Below, one piece after another: positions 16,387 to 22,310 of a stretch of DNA of 39,226 nt (position 1 is the first letter of the stretch; each line of letters opens with the position of its first letter). Position numbers and translations under genes: made by a program. Source of the DNA: a virus; the IMG/VR virus record IMGVR_UViG_3300034175_000015, positions 1 to 39,226 of that record; one strand, 5' to 3'. Under the pieces are notes generated by a model. The model saw only the letters and a list, made by a program, of their open reading frames with translations, was not told the origin of the DNA and did not search any database.

Positions 16387-16980
16387 ATGTCGAATACCGA
16401 ATTCACTCAAGTCTACAAGACTCCCGATGGTACCGTGTTTGAGAGCAAGGCTGAGGCCCAGACTCATATCCGGCGTCCAAAGATTCTCGCTGCTCTCCTC
16501 CCTGTTGTGGACGGTAACGCTGAGATTGCGAACTTCCTGATTGATAATCGCGAAGGAGTCGAGACTGCACTTGAGGCTGGTACGATTAAGCGTGTTACTA
16601 AGAGTGACACTGCTAAGCTTACCAAGGCACTTGATGCTGTTGTTGCATTGAATGATAATAAGCTGAATTTCATTACTGAGAACCGTGATGCGATTCTTGA
16701 GTCGTTTCGTTGGCCTTCGGTTAAGCGCATGGATGACGCTCAGAAAGAAACTGCTGCTGTTGCAAGTCTTACTGTGCTGTGCGAAGGTAATGGCGAACTG
16801 GCTACTTATGTTTACTCGAAGCGTGAAGGCGTAGTTACCGCTTACAACGCTGGTGTTGAGAAGCGTCAGGTGAACCCTGCTGCGGCTGAAGCACTCGCGA
16901 AGTATCATGCGGAACGTAAGGCGAAGAAAGCTGCCGCTGAAGCAGACGCTCCTGCTGCTGAAGCTGCTACTGCAGAGTAA
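16387..16980 (+). CDS. Probable abundant phage protein with three internal repeats
   Basis: This 197-residue protein stands alone between a candidate promoter and a terminator. Its codon choice looks like that of a highly expressed gene (C-ending and GCT/GGT codons). Three related helical units are visible at about 44-69 (NAEIANFLIDNREGV...KR), 89-114 (LNFITENRDAILES...KR) and 135-160 (NGELATYVYSKREGV...KR), spaced about 45 residues apart. The tail is Ala/Lys/Glu-rich and disordered-looking. No enzyme motif is present. A DNA-, capsid- or host-binding scaffold is possible, but the function is unknown. Confidence 0.75.
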   Translation: MSNTEFTQVYKTPDGTVFESKAEAQTHIRRPKILAALLPVVDGNAEIANFLIDNREGVETALEAGTIKRVTKSDTAKLTKALDAVVALNDNKLNFITENRDAILESFRWPSVKRMDDAQKETAAVASLTVLCEGNGELATYVYSKREGVVTAYNAGVEKRQVNPAAAEALAKYHAERKAKKAAAEADAPAAEAATAE

Positions 16981-17028
16981 GCGCCTTGTGTGGTCCTGGT
17001 TATGACTTAAAACTGACCATTTTATATT

Positions 17029-17062
17029 GCCCACCATTGATTAATTTCAGTGGTGGGCTTTT
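17029..17062 (+). terminator. Rho-independent terminator
   Basis: GCCCACCA (17029-17036) pairs perfectly with TGGTGGGC (17051-17058); TGA/TCA can extend the stem inward. TTTT follows at 17059-17062. It ends the single-gene unit at 16387-16980. Confidence 0.9.
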
Positions 17063-17078
17063 AAATTGGAAACTATGA

Positions 17079-17270
17079 ATGATAATTGTTATTCCTCGCC
17101 GCTTTGAGAACGAAAATCTTATTGATCGAAACGCAGTTCAACATGCGTCTCTTCTAGCTCTTCAAAATCCTGATAACAGCTATACTGTTATAAAAGATAG
17201 AGTAACTGGTAAAACAGAGATTACAATTTCTAAACAAGAATTCCTTAATCTCCTAGGAAAGCATGTGTAA
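17079..17270 (+). CDS. Small hypothetical protein
   Basis: This 63-residue product begins with a beta-like stretch MIIVIPRRFENENLIDRNAV and ends ISKQEFLNLLGKHV. GGAAAC precedes the ATG as a weak binding site. Its stop overlaps the next ATG (TAATG). It is the first gene after the terminator and opens a run of small accessory genes. No family is recognised. Confidence 0.58.
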   Translation: MIIVIPRRFENENLIDRNAVQHASLLALQNPDNSYTVIKDRVTGKTEITISKQEFLNLLGKHV

Positions 17271-17527
17271 TGGAAGAACTTTCGAATACAAGCTCTGTAT
17301 CGCCTAAAGATGAACCTGTCCTAGAGGAGTTTGACTACGATGCAGAAATTCATGATTGGAGTATTGTACCTTCTATCTCTGGCGGTAGTATTGTCTGTGG
17401 TGCTATCTTCAATGATAAAGCTAAACGCTTTCGGGATGGGCAACGTATCAGAACAAGCAAAGTCGTCTCTGTCAATAACGGTAAAGTGACAACACTGAAT
17501 ACCCGCTATTTATTGGTGAATGTATGA
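17270..17527 (+). CDS. Hypothetical protein, acidic N-terminus
   Basis: This 85-residue protein is coupled to its neighbours on both sides (TAATG upstream, ATGA downstream). The first 30 residues are acidic and look disordered (PKDEPVLEEFDYDAEIHD). The remainder GGSIVCGAIFNDKAKRF and KVVSVNNGKVTTLNTRYLLV looks like a small beta barrel. Not recognised. Confidence 0.6.
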   Translation: MEELSNTSSVSPKDEPVLEEFDYDAEIHDWSIVPSISGGSIVCGAIFNDKAKRFRDGQRIRTSKVVSVNNGKVTTLNTRYLLVNV

Positions 17528-18075
17528 ACCCCACAGAATACTTTCCTCAAGCTTTAACTCTTAATTTACTTGCACTTGTTCAAAGTTTTTGTAACAATAT
17601 TACAAAAGGACGAGAGCCTAATCAGATTATTGCTAGGAATGGAAGTCCATATCTATTTAGATGGATGCTAGGTCGAAAGATGGAATTTCCTTCTTTTGAT
17701 AATGGTAAACTTAATGGAATGTCTGCTGATTGGTTTCCATCTGAAATAGAAAATATCTATCTACACAAGTTCATCAGATCTGATCGTGATGATCCACACT
17801 CACACCCTTGGGGAAATGTTACACTTGTTGTTAGTGGCTCTTATGATGAAGATGTGTTTATCAATGACGATCAAACACATGTTGGAACGTTTCATAGAAC
17901 AGCAGGAGATATTGTAGTTAGACGACCTAACGCAATTCATGCTATTACACATACAAGTGAAGATTGTGTAACGTTATTTGTAACAGGTCCAAAGATGCAA
18001 GATTGGGGCTTTTACCAAGATGGTCAATTCATCCCTGATGGGGCTTATCAAGCGAATAGCGTAATTGATGCTTGA
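17524..18075 (+). CDS. Cupin-fold protein
   Basis: This 183-residue protein shows a cupin core: YLHKFIRSDRDDPHSHPWGN gives H81, H92 and H94, then VVSGSYDEDV, and GDIVVRRPNAIHAI places H139 as the usual last metal ligand. Cupins bind a metal and often act as dioxygenases, epimerases or sensors, and the substrate cannot be told from sequence. It overlaps the previous stop by 4 bases and the next start by 8, so it belongs to this accessory operon. Confidence 0.7.
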   Translation: MNPTEYFPQALTLNLLALVQSFCNNITKGREPNQIIARNGSPYLFRWMLGRKMEFPSFDNGKLNGMSADWFPSEIENIYLHKFIRSDRDDPHSHPWGNVTLVVSGSYDEDVFINDDQTHVGTFHRTAGDIVVRRPNAIHAITHTSEDCVTLFVTGPKMQDWGFYQDGQFIPDGAYQANSVIDA

Positions 18076-18262
18076 AGTCCAACGTACCTTTGATGGTAAA
18101 TGGTACGTATATAGGCTTGATAAAGCTTGCGAGTCATGTGGACGAAGAGACGGTTTTGCAAGACGTATCAGCCCAAAAGAGGGTTTTGATACAGAGGAAG
18201 AAGCGAATGTTTGGAAAGATTCTCACGACCCCTTATTACACAAGAAAGGACATACAGGCTAA
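18068..18262 (+). CDS. Small CxxC protein
   Basis: I take ATG 18068, which lies in the last codons of the cupin gene; a TTG at 18065 is one codon upstream. The 64-residue product has MLEVQRTFDGKWYVYRL, then a single CESCGRR knuckle and a C-terminal EEANVWKDSHDPLLHKK. One CxxC alone gives two ligands, so metal binding would need the histidines near the end or a dimer. It overlaps the next gene by 56 bases. Not recognised. Confidence 0.55.
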   Translation: MLEVQRTFDGKWYVYRLDKACESCGRRDGFARRISPKEGFDTEEEANVWKDSHDPLLHKKGHTG

Positions 18263-18602
18263 TTCTAAGCAGATTTATGTCTTCGGTGATAATATGGCTC
18301 GTCGTGGACTAGGAGGCCAAGCTAAAGAAGCTCGTGGTGAAGTAAACTCTATAGGGATTCCTACTAAATGGTTTCCTAGTATGGAAGAGAATGCTTTCTT
18401 TAGTGACACTGACTATAATTTTGTAGCACCCGTTATTAGAGGTGAGTTTAAAAAGATTTCTCAATACTTGTTTTCAGGTTACACTGTTATTTGGCCAGCC
18501 GATGGTGTTGGAACAGGTTTATCTGAATTAGAGACGAGAGCGCCACAGATCTTTGATCTTATTGAAGATTGTTATAAAGGATTAAGAAATGGGGTGTTTT
18601 AA
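18207..18602 (+). CDS. Conserved phage protein, macro-domain-like pattern
   Basis: The frame is open from 18072, but GAGGAAG just before ATG 18207 marks this as the likely start, giving 131 residues. It contains IYVFGDNMARRGLGGQAKEAR, GIPTKWFPS and WPADGVGTGLSE. This glycine-rich 'FGDN...GGQA' design occurs in a phage family resembling macro (ADP-ribose-binding) domains; that resemblance is my inference. If so, it could reverse or read host ADP-ribose signals. It overlaps both neighbours. Confidence 0.58.
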   Translation: MFGKILTTPYYTRKDIQANSKQIYVFGDNMARRGLGGQAKEARGEVNSIGIPTKWFPSMEENAFFSDTDYNFVAPVIRGEFKKISQYLFSGYTVIWPADGVGTGLSELETRAPQIFDLIEDCYKGLRNGVF

Positions 18603-18837
18603 TACAATCAAATTTCTTTGTGATAAATGTTGGATGAGTGATTCTAAAAGAGCAGAGATTGAAGTCCAAACAAAGACTGGCGATTGTTCTATGAGTGAAT
18701 TTGAATATGGATTAGCACCCATTGCTGACGCAGGTGGTGTCCTTGGAGATAGAGTTATCTGTTCTACTTGTAGAACTGAATATGAGATTACTACTCTCTA
18801 CTCACGTGTTCAACTACGACTTACACCAATAGTATGA
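18589..18837 (+). CDS. Zinc-ribbon-like small protein
   Basis: This 82-residue protein has two CxxC knuckles, CDKC (C11, C14) and CSTC (C58, C61), separated by 43 residues, the arrangement of a zinc ribbon. AGGA precedes ATG 18589 and the gene overlaps both neighbours (ATGA at 18834). The middle is acidic and hydrophobic (GLAPIADAGGVLGDRVI). Such ribbons in phages bind nucleic acid or host proteins, and this one's partner is unknown. Confidence 0.65.
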   Translation: MGCFNTIKFLCDKCWMSDSKRAEIEVQTKTGDCSMSEFEYGLAPIADAGGVLGDRVICSTCRTEYEITTLYSRVQLRLTPIV

Positions 18838-19409
18838 ATATATTCTTTCTAAGTGAAACACCACAACAAGCTGCAGAGTATCAATGCGATAAACATATTG
18901 TCAAGATGATAACTGAGTCTGCTCAGATGATTAGCACTTGGTACTTGACAAGCGATTTCGAATTTGAGGATGATACACCATGGTATCGTCCTACACATAT
19001 AAATCATCCTTGTGTTAAATGGCTGTCTGAATCTACTCATAATGTACTATGGCTCGTTAGACATCTAAGAGCATTGCTTAATGAGTATGATCGACGCTTT
19101 CACAAGAAAGACAAATTTGCTAATGCAAGAATTATTCTATCAGGTGTTGAGATTGGATTGTCTTATTTCTTACTAGATGAGAAAATGACACTACCTCCGC
19201 TTTGCATGCCAGAAGAATATAGAGTTACTCCTTGTAATACAATGCATGATGTTGTTGCTTCTTACAGAGCATATTATACTGGAGACAAAGCGCATATGTT
19301 CAAATATACAAATGTAGAATGGCCTTCCTGGCTCCTTAGCTCAATGGTAGAGCGCCCCTGCCAAAACAAAGGGGATACGTCGGTTCGATTCCTTCAGGAG
19401 CTACCTTAA
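18834..19409 (+). CDS. Conserved CDKH phage protein with a tRNA-like-encoded tail
   Basis: Most of this 191-residue protein belongs to a widespread phage family with the signature MNIFFL...QCDKHIVKM, followed by THINHPCVKWL and a C-terminal SYRAYYTGDKAHMFKYTNVEWPSW. I do not know its biochemical function. Relatives normally end close to that last Trp. Here the frame continues through 26 more codons that are the sense strand of a tRNA-like element (19330-19405), ending at TAA 19407. The extra tail (LLSSMVERPC...) is therefore an unusual, probably recent addition. Confidence 0.72.
   Translation: MNIFFLSETPQQAAEYQCDKHIVKMITESAQMISTWYLTSDFEFEDDTPWYRPTHINHPCVKWLSESTHNVLWLVRHLRALLNEYDRRFHKKDKFANARIILSGVEIGLSYFLLDEKMTLPPLCMPEEYRVTPCNTMHDVVASYRAYYTGDKAHMFKYTNVEWPSWLLSSMVERPCQNKGDTSVRFLQELP
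19330..19405 (+). pseudogene. Degenerate tRNA-like element inside a CDS
   Basis: Acceptor GGCTCCT (19330-19336) pairs with AGGAGCT (19396-19402) and the D arm GCTC/GAGC is intact. The T-loop box GGTTCGATTCC is present, but its stem GTCGG/CCTTC has two mismatches. The anticodon stem CCCCT/AGGGG encloses a 10-base loop instead of 7, so no anticodon can be assigned with confidence (a GCC follows the T). The end reads ACCT, so no CCA is encoded, unlike the three intact tRNAs downstream. It is translated as the tail of the upstream protein. Confidence 0.65.
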
Positions 19410-19594
19410 TGGAAGATATTTCAGAGTGGGTTGCCGAAGCTTTGTCTGAGCGCGGTATTGACCCGAATCAGTTTGTAATAATGAGTGAACAAGAGTTACT
19501 AAATGAAGTCTTAGAATGGCATGGTATTATTGGTTTCACTAGTAATATTCGACAAGCTATTAAAGACATTAAGATGCTTAAACAGGACCCTTAG
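19409..19594 (+). CDS. Small acidic protein ending inside tRNA-Lys
   Basis: ATG 19409 overlaps the previous stop (TAATG). The 61-residue acidic helical protein (MEDISEWVAEALSERGID; LNEVLEWHGIIGF) ends KQDP, and its TAG stop (19592-19594) is formed by bases 8-10 (U8-A9-G10) of the tRNA-Lys gene. CDS and tRNA overlap by 10 bases. No family is recognised. Confidence 0.58.
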   Translation: MEDISEWVAEALSERGIDPNQFVIMSEQELLNEVLEWHGIIGFTSNIRQAIKDIKMLKQDP

Positions 19595-19661
19595 CTCAGT
19601 TGGTTAGAGCGTTCGACTTTTAATCGAAAGGTCCTGAGTTCAAATCTCAGAGGGTCCACCA
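19585..19661 (+). tRNA. tRNA-Lys (TTT)
   Basis: Acceptor GGACCCT/AGGGTCC, D stem GCTC/GAGC, anticodon stem TTCGA/TCGAA with loop CTTTTAA (anticodon TTT at 19619-19621), T stem CTGAG/CTCAG, discriminator A and encoded CCA. All stems are perfect. Its 5' end overlaps the upstream CDS. Confidence 0.97.
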
Positions 19662-19677
19662 AAGAACGAGCAAACGA

Positions 19678-20076
19678 ATGATAAACAAAGAGAGAGAATA
19701 CCAAACAAGAGACGGTAGAAGCGTTGAGATTTTATATACAGACCTTGGTGGTCATCGACCAATTGGTGCTATGGTGTCTAGCGGTCGTTTTAAATGGTTA
19801 AAACAATACAATACAGAAGGACGTCTAACTTTACATTCTGAAACTGATTTTGATCTTATAGAAATTAGATCAACACCTTATGAACGTCCAAATGTAGACG
19901 ATCGTGCACCTTTCAAACTCTGTAAAGTAGCTAGCGGTAGAGTGAATCGTAGATTTTGTAATACCTTTTTACAAGCAATGAACACACTTGGTGAAAAATA
20001 TTACAGTAAGTCATATGATGCTGTGATCGATAAAGATGGAAATATTGTGTTTAAACTAGAAGATCAGGCCTCGTAG
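19678..20076 (+). CDS. Phage accessory protein, TDLxGxxPI family (paralogue A)
   Basis: This 132-residue protein contains TRDGRSVEILYTDLGGHRPIG, then RFKWLKQYNTEGRL and DFDLIEIR. The protein at 20613 shows the same pattern (EGLSVEITRTDLEGWKPISG; IMQYYPDGK; YDLIDE), so the two are paralogues; the one at 15275 is a shorter relative. The small beta domain is common in phages with no known function. The C-terminal 60 residues are specific to these two proteins and mixed alpha/beta. The TAG stop at 20074-20076 is bases 8-10 of tRNA-Arg. Confidence 0.65.
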   Translation: MINKEREYQTRDGRSVEILYTDLGGHRPIGAMVSSGRFKWLKQYNTEGRLTLHSETDFDLIEIRSTPYERPNVDDRAPFKLCKVASGRVNRRFCNTFLQAMNTLGEKYYSKSYDAVIDKDGNIVFKLEDQAS

Positions 20077-20143
20077 CTCAGCTGGATAGAGCACAAGACT
20101 TCTAATCTTGTTGTCGTTGGTTCGAATCCAACCGAGGTCGCCA
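20067..20143 (+). tRNA. tRNA-Arg (TCT)
   Basis: Acceptor GGCCTCG/CGAGGTC (one G-T), D stem GCTC/GAGC, anticodon stem CAAGA/TCTTG with loop CTTCTAA (anticodon TCT at 20101-20103), T stem GTTGG/CCAAC, discriminator G and encoded CCA. It abuts tRNA-Leu with no spacer and overlaps the upstream CDS by 10 bases. Confidence 0.97.
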
Positions 20144-20229
20144 GCGGGTATGACGGAACGGTAGACGTACCAGACTTAAAATCTGTTGTCCAATAGGGCG
20201 TGGGAGTTCGAGTCTCCTTACCCGCACCA
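20144..20229 (+). tRNA. tRNA-Leu (TAA)
   Basis: A class II tRNA with a long variable arm (about 20187-20202). Acceptor GCGGGTA/TACCCGC, anticodon loop CTTAAAA (TAA at 20177-20179), T arm GGGAG-TTCGAGT-CTCCT, discriminator A and encoded CCA. The anticodon stem has one outer C-T mismatch. It starts on the base after the CCA of tRNA-Arg, so the two are probably processed from one precursor. Confidence 0.95.
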
Positions 20230-20245
20230 TTTATAGGAGGTCCAT

Positions 20246-20434
20246 ATGGAACTTGATTTTGATAACTTAGTTCGTAAATATGGACCTCCAGATGATATGG
20301 GCCATATTACTCGTTTTTCTGATTCATCTTTATATGACGAGATATGTGTTGTATGCGGTCTCACTGATGGTGCAGGTTGGCACGTCAAAAGTACTATTGA
20401 TAACACAAGATGCACTCGTAAGGAAACGAAATGA
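20246..20434 (+). CDS. Small CxxC protein
   Basis: AGGAGG stands just before ATG 20246. The 62-residue product has CVVCG (C36, C39 approximately), a histidine (GWH) and a later cysteine (TRCTRK), enough for one small zinc site. Not recognised. The stop overlaps the next ATG (ATGA). Confidence 0.58.
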   Translation: MELDFDNLVRKYGPPDDMGHITRFSDSSLYDEICVVCGLTDGAGWHVKSTIDNTRCTRKETK

Positions 20435-20613
20435 TTGTGCCAGATATGGCTATCTATGATGCTATTACAATTGCAATGAGTGTGCTGGCTGAACATGAAG
20501 GTGTAACATACTCAAAAACTTTCGATCGATACTATGGTACAACTACCAGAGGTAAACGTTTGGCAAGAGCTTATAATGCTCTAGAAAAATATCAAAGAGA
20601 AGAATTAAAATAA
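20431..20613 (+). CDS. Small helical hypothetical protein
   Basis: This 60-residue protein is coupled upstream by ATGA and downstream by TAATG. It is helical and basic toward the C-terminus (RGKRLARAYNALEKYQREELK), with YDAITIAMSVLAEHEG near the start. No cysteines. Not recognised. Confidence 0.57.
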   Translation: MIVPDMAIYDAITIAMSVLAEHEGVTYSKTFDRYYGTTTRGKRLARAYNALEKYQREELK

Positions 20614-20993
20614 TGTTTCAAGTAGGTAAACCCGCAAAGACAGAAGAAGGTCTTTCTGTAGAAATTACCAGAACAGACTTAGAAGGTTGGAAACCTATAT
20701 CAGGTGTTATCACACTTGCAAATGGACATAATCTTATCATGCAATATTACCCTGATGGGAAATGCCATCAGAGCCGTTATTGTAAGTATGATTTAATTGA
20801 TGAAGACGAAATTGAATTAGTTTACTATCTTCTTAATTCATTTAAAATGAACTTAGATAGACGTTGTTTCAAGTCTCTGATACTAGCTAAACAAATAGCG
20901 ATATCTGAAGGTTTTGATGTCATCTTAGAAAGACCTACCATTAACTCTTTTACACACTCTGTGAAAGTGATTAGCGCAAAAAATGGAACTTAA
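20613..20993 (+). CDS. Phage accessory protein, TDLxGxxPI family (paralogue B)
   Basis: This 126-residue protein is a paralogue of the one at 19678. Its N-terminal domain reads FQVGKPAKTEEGLSVEITR, TDLEGWKPISGVITL, LIMQYYPDGK and YDLIDEDE. The C-terminal halves are also alike in plan (a helix with NRRFCNTFLQA in one and LDRRCFKSLILA in the other, then a strand). The two copies flank two tRNAs and two small genes, which suggests duplication with later insertion. Function unknown. Confidence 0.65.
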   Translation: MFQVGKPAKTEEGLSVEITRTDLEGWKPISGVITLANGHNLIMQYYPDGKCHQSRYCKYDLIDEDEIELVYYLLNSFKMNLDRRCFKSLILAKQIAISEGFDVILERPTINSFTHSVKVISAKNGT

Positions 20994-21279
20994 TCCTTGG
21001 CATCCAATGACTAAACCTGTTGATTTAAAACATCTGGGTAAGCTTGGAGAGGAGTTAGGCGAGTGTAGTGCAGCAGTTGCTCGCTGTATTATCCAAGGTA
21101 TAGATGAAGCTGAGCCTGTTACTGGTAAGATTAATCGTATATGGTTAGAAGATGAGATTTCAGATGTCTTAGCAAATTTCACTCTTGTAATTAACCATTT
21201 TGATTTAGATGACAAGCGAATGGCTGATCGCTTATTGGTGAAGGTTAAGCACCTTAGTCAATGGCACAAAATGGCATGA
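20983..21279 (+). CDS. MazG-like NTP pyrophosphohydrolase
   Basis: This 98-residue all-helical protein has GKLGEELGECSAA (E23, E24, E27) followed by WLEDEISDVLANF (E56, E58, D61), the ExxE...ExxD metal-binding pattern of MazG-type pyrophosphatases. These enzymes hydrolyse NTPs or dNTPs to monophosphates; phage versions may alter nucleotide pools or alarmones. It overlaps its neighbours by 11 and 4 bases, and the next gene is a SLOG/DUF1273 nucleotide-binding protein. Confidence 0.75.
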   Translation: MELNPWHPMTKPVDLKHLGKLGEELGECSAAVARCIIQGIDEAEPVTGKINRIWLEDEISDVLANFTLVINHFDLDDKRMADRLLVKVKHLSQWHKMA

Positions 21280-21743
21280 GAATTATAGGTGCTACAGGTC
21301 ATAGACCTAAAAGTTTCGCTGATCCTTTTCCTCTAGTTATTGGCAAGATGAATAAAATTGCCTACAGGTACTTAGAAGCAGAAAAACCAGATAAGATTGT
21401 TTCTGGTATGGCGCTCGGATGGGATACTTGTATTGCTAATATGGCATTAGATTTAAGAATACCATTTATTGCAGCTGTTCCGTTTCCAGAACAAGCTTCT
21501 CGTTGGCCACAAGCTCAACAAGAATTCTATGAATACCTCCTATCAAAGGCAGAGAAAGTTATAACGGTTTGTCCGATATATTCTACTCTAGCCTTTAAAA
21601 AACGCAATATAGTTATTGTTGATGAATCAACGGAAATCGTTGCTTTGTTTAATGGTAGTCGAAATAGCGGCACTGCTCACTGTCTGAATTACGCTGCGCT
21701 TCAACAAAAGCCCATAACTAACTTATTTTCTGAATACGCGTAA
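21276..21743 (+). CDS. SLOG-domain protein (DUF1273-like)
   Basis: I choose ATG 21276 (ATGA overlap with the MazG-like gene), because the family normally begins MRIIGATGHRP; ATG 21261 would add five residues. The 155-residue product has TGHRPKSF, then IVSGMALGWDTC, AAVPFPEQASRWP, KKRNIVIVDES and NGSRNSGTAHCLNYA. These fit the Rossmann-like SLOG/DUF1273 family, thought to bind nucleotide-derived ligands. In phages its target is unknown; coupling to a MazG-like enzyme points to nucleotide signals (inference). Confidence 0.75.
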   Translation: MRIIGATGHRPKSFADPFPLVIGKMNKIAYRYLEAEKPDKIVSGMALGWDTCIANMALDLRIPFIAAVPFPEQASRWPQAQQEFYEYLLSKAEKVITVCPIYSTLAFKKRNIVIVDESTEIVALFNGSRNSGTAHCLNYAALQQKPITNLFSEYA

Positions 21744-21746
21744 AAA

Positions 21747-21765
21747 CGGGTATCTTATATGATAA
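21747..21765 (+). promoter_or_regulatory. Repeated motif CGGGTATCTTATATGATAA (copy 1)
   Basis: A 19-base sequence identical to 33284-33302. It starts 4 bases after the stop of the SLOG gene. The inner TATCTTATATGATA is an imperfect palindrome (TATC...GATA). It resembles the CCCGTTATCTTAATGAT copy at 36132, so it may be a variant phage promoter. Here a hairpin starts within it. Confidence 0.45.
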
Positions 21766-21809
21766 GCCTACCACTTCGGTGGTGTGACTATCATGCTTTT
21801 TAATTTTTT
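21759..21809 (+). terminator. Hairpin plus U-rich tract (terminator or attenuator)
   Basis: ATGATA (21759-21764) pairs with TATCAT (21789-21794), and ACCAC (21770-21774) pairs with GTGGT (21779-21783) over a stable TTCG tetraloop, with an internal loop between. GCTTTTTAATTTTTT follows. It could end the 17.1-21.7 kb unit. If the overlapping repeat motif is a promoter, it could instead attenuate new transcripts. Confidence 0.6.
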
Positions 21810-21871
21810 CAAAAAGGAGGAATTGAAAACTACGTTTGAATTTGTATGTTTCAAGCAAAGGAGTTAATCAT

Positions 21872-21967
21872 GTGAATATGCGTAGGTTAAATAGCGTGGG
21901 GTCTTTAGTAATAGTATATGTGGGGACGGAAAATGGAATCAACGGATGCTGCAGCACTTCTCTCTAA
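21872..21967 (+). CDS. Possible very small ORF (low confidence)
   Basis: GTG 21872 lies 8 bases after AAAGGAG and opens a 31-codon frame (MNMRRLNSVGSLVIVYV...) that overlaps the next gene. An ATG at 21870 in the other frame is followed at once by TGA. Upstream, AAAAAGGAGG is followed by TTG 21823 and a 14-codon frame. This 21.8-21.9 kb leader therefore holds two strong ribosome binding sites and only tiny frames. They may encode leader peptides or simply affect translation; coding is unproven. Confidence 0.28.
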   Translation: MNMRRLNSVGSLVIVYVGTENGINGCCSTSL

Positions 21968-22250
21968 TGTGAGAGCAGGGGTGTCGCATGACCTGGCAAT
22001 AGATATACAAGAAGATATCGTTGGGGATGTGCTTCTTGCTTTTCTATCAAGTAAAATGCCAGAGTCACTCAGAACGTTAATTACTACTTACACTGATAAG
22101 AATGTTCAAATGTACGTGAAACCACGTGATGAGCAGATCTATACCAGTGAATTTAGTTCAAATCGTTTTGGGGAAAATAGAATAACAGGGATTGTAGACG
22201 AAAAAACTTTGATTCCATTTGAGGAACGTTTTGTCGTAGAAATAGACTAA
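21933..22250 (+). CDS. Hypothetical protein
   Basis: ATG 21933 follows GGGGACGG at good spacing and is preferred over the in-frame ATG at 21918. The 105-residue protein begins with helical STDAAALLSNVRAG and DLAIDIQEDIVGDVLLAFL, then has more polar strand-like parts (VQMYVKPRDEQIY; TGIVDEKTLIPFEERFVVEID). No family is recognised. A bulged hairpin follows at 22261. Confidence 0.58.
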   Translation: MESTDAAALLSNVRAGVSHDLAIDIQEDIVGDVLLAFLSSKMPESLRTLITTYTDKNVQMYVKPRDEQIYTSEFSSNRFGENRITGIVDEKTLIPFEERFVVEID

Positions 22251-22260
22251 TTTTATGGAG

Positions 22261-22290
22261 CCTCTGTAGCCACTACGACCTACAATGAGG
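22261..22290 (+). other. Intergenic hairpin with two-base 3' bulge
   Basis: CCTC-TGTAG (22261-22269) pairs with CTACA-GAGG (22280-22290), leaving AT (22285-22286) bulged on the 3' side and a 10-base loop. No U-run follows. It resembles the bulged hairpins at 4066 and 24117 in having its bulge on the 3' strand, so an RNase III-type processing site is a candidate role. Confidence 0.42.
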
Positions 22291-22310
22291 TAATCCTTTG
22301 GGAATTTGTT

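Noticed and set aside
16369-17037. 222-codon open frame on the minus strand opposite the repeat protein at 16387
   Set aside because: It is antisense to a well-supported gene with promoter, terminator and biased codons, has no ribosome binding site and runs through the terminator hairpin. It is a by-product of the plus-strand codon bias.
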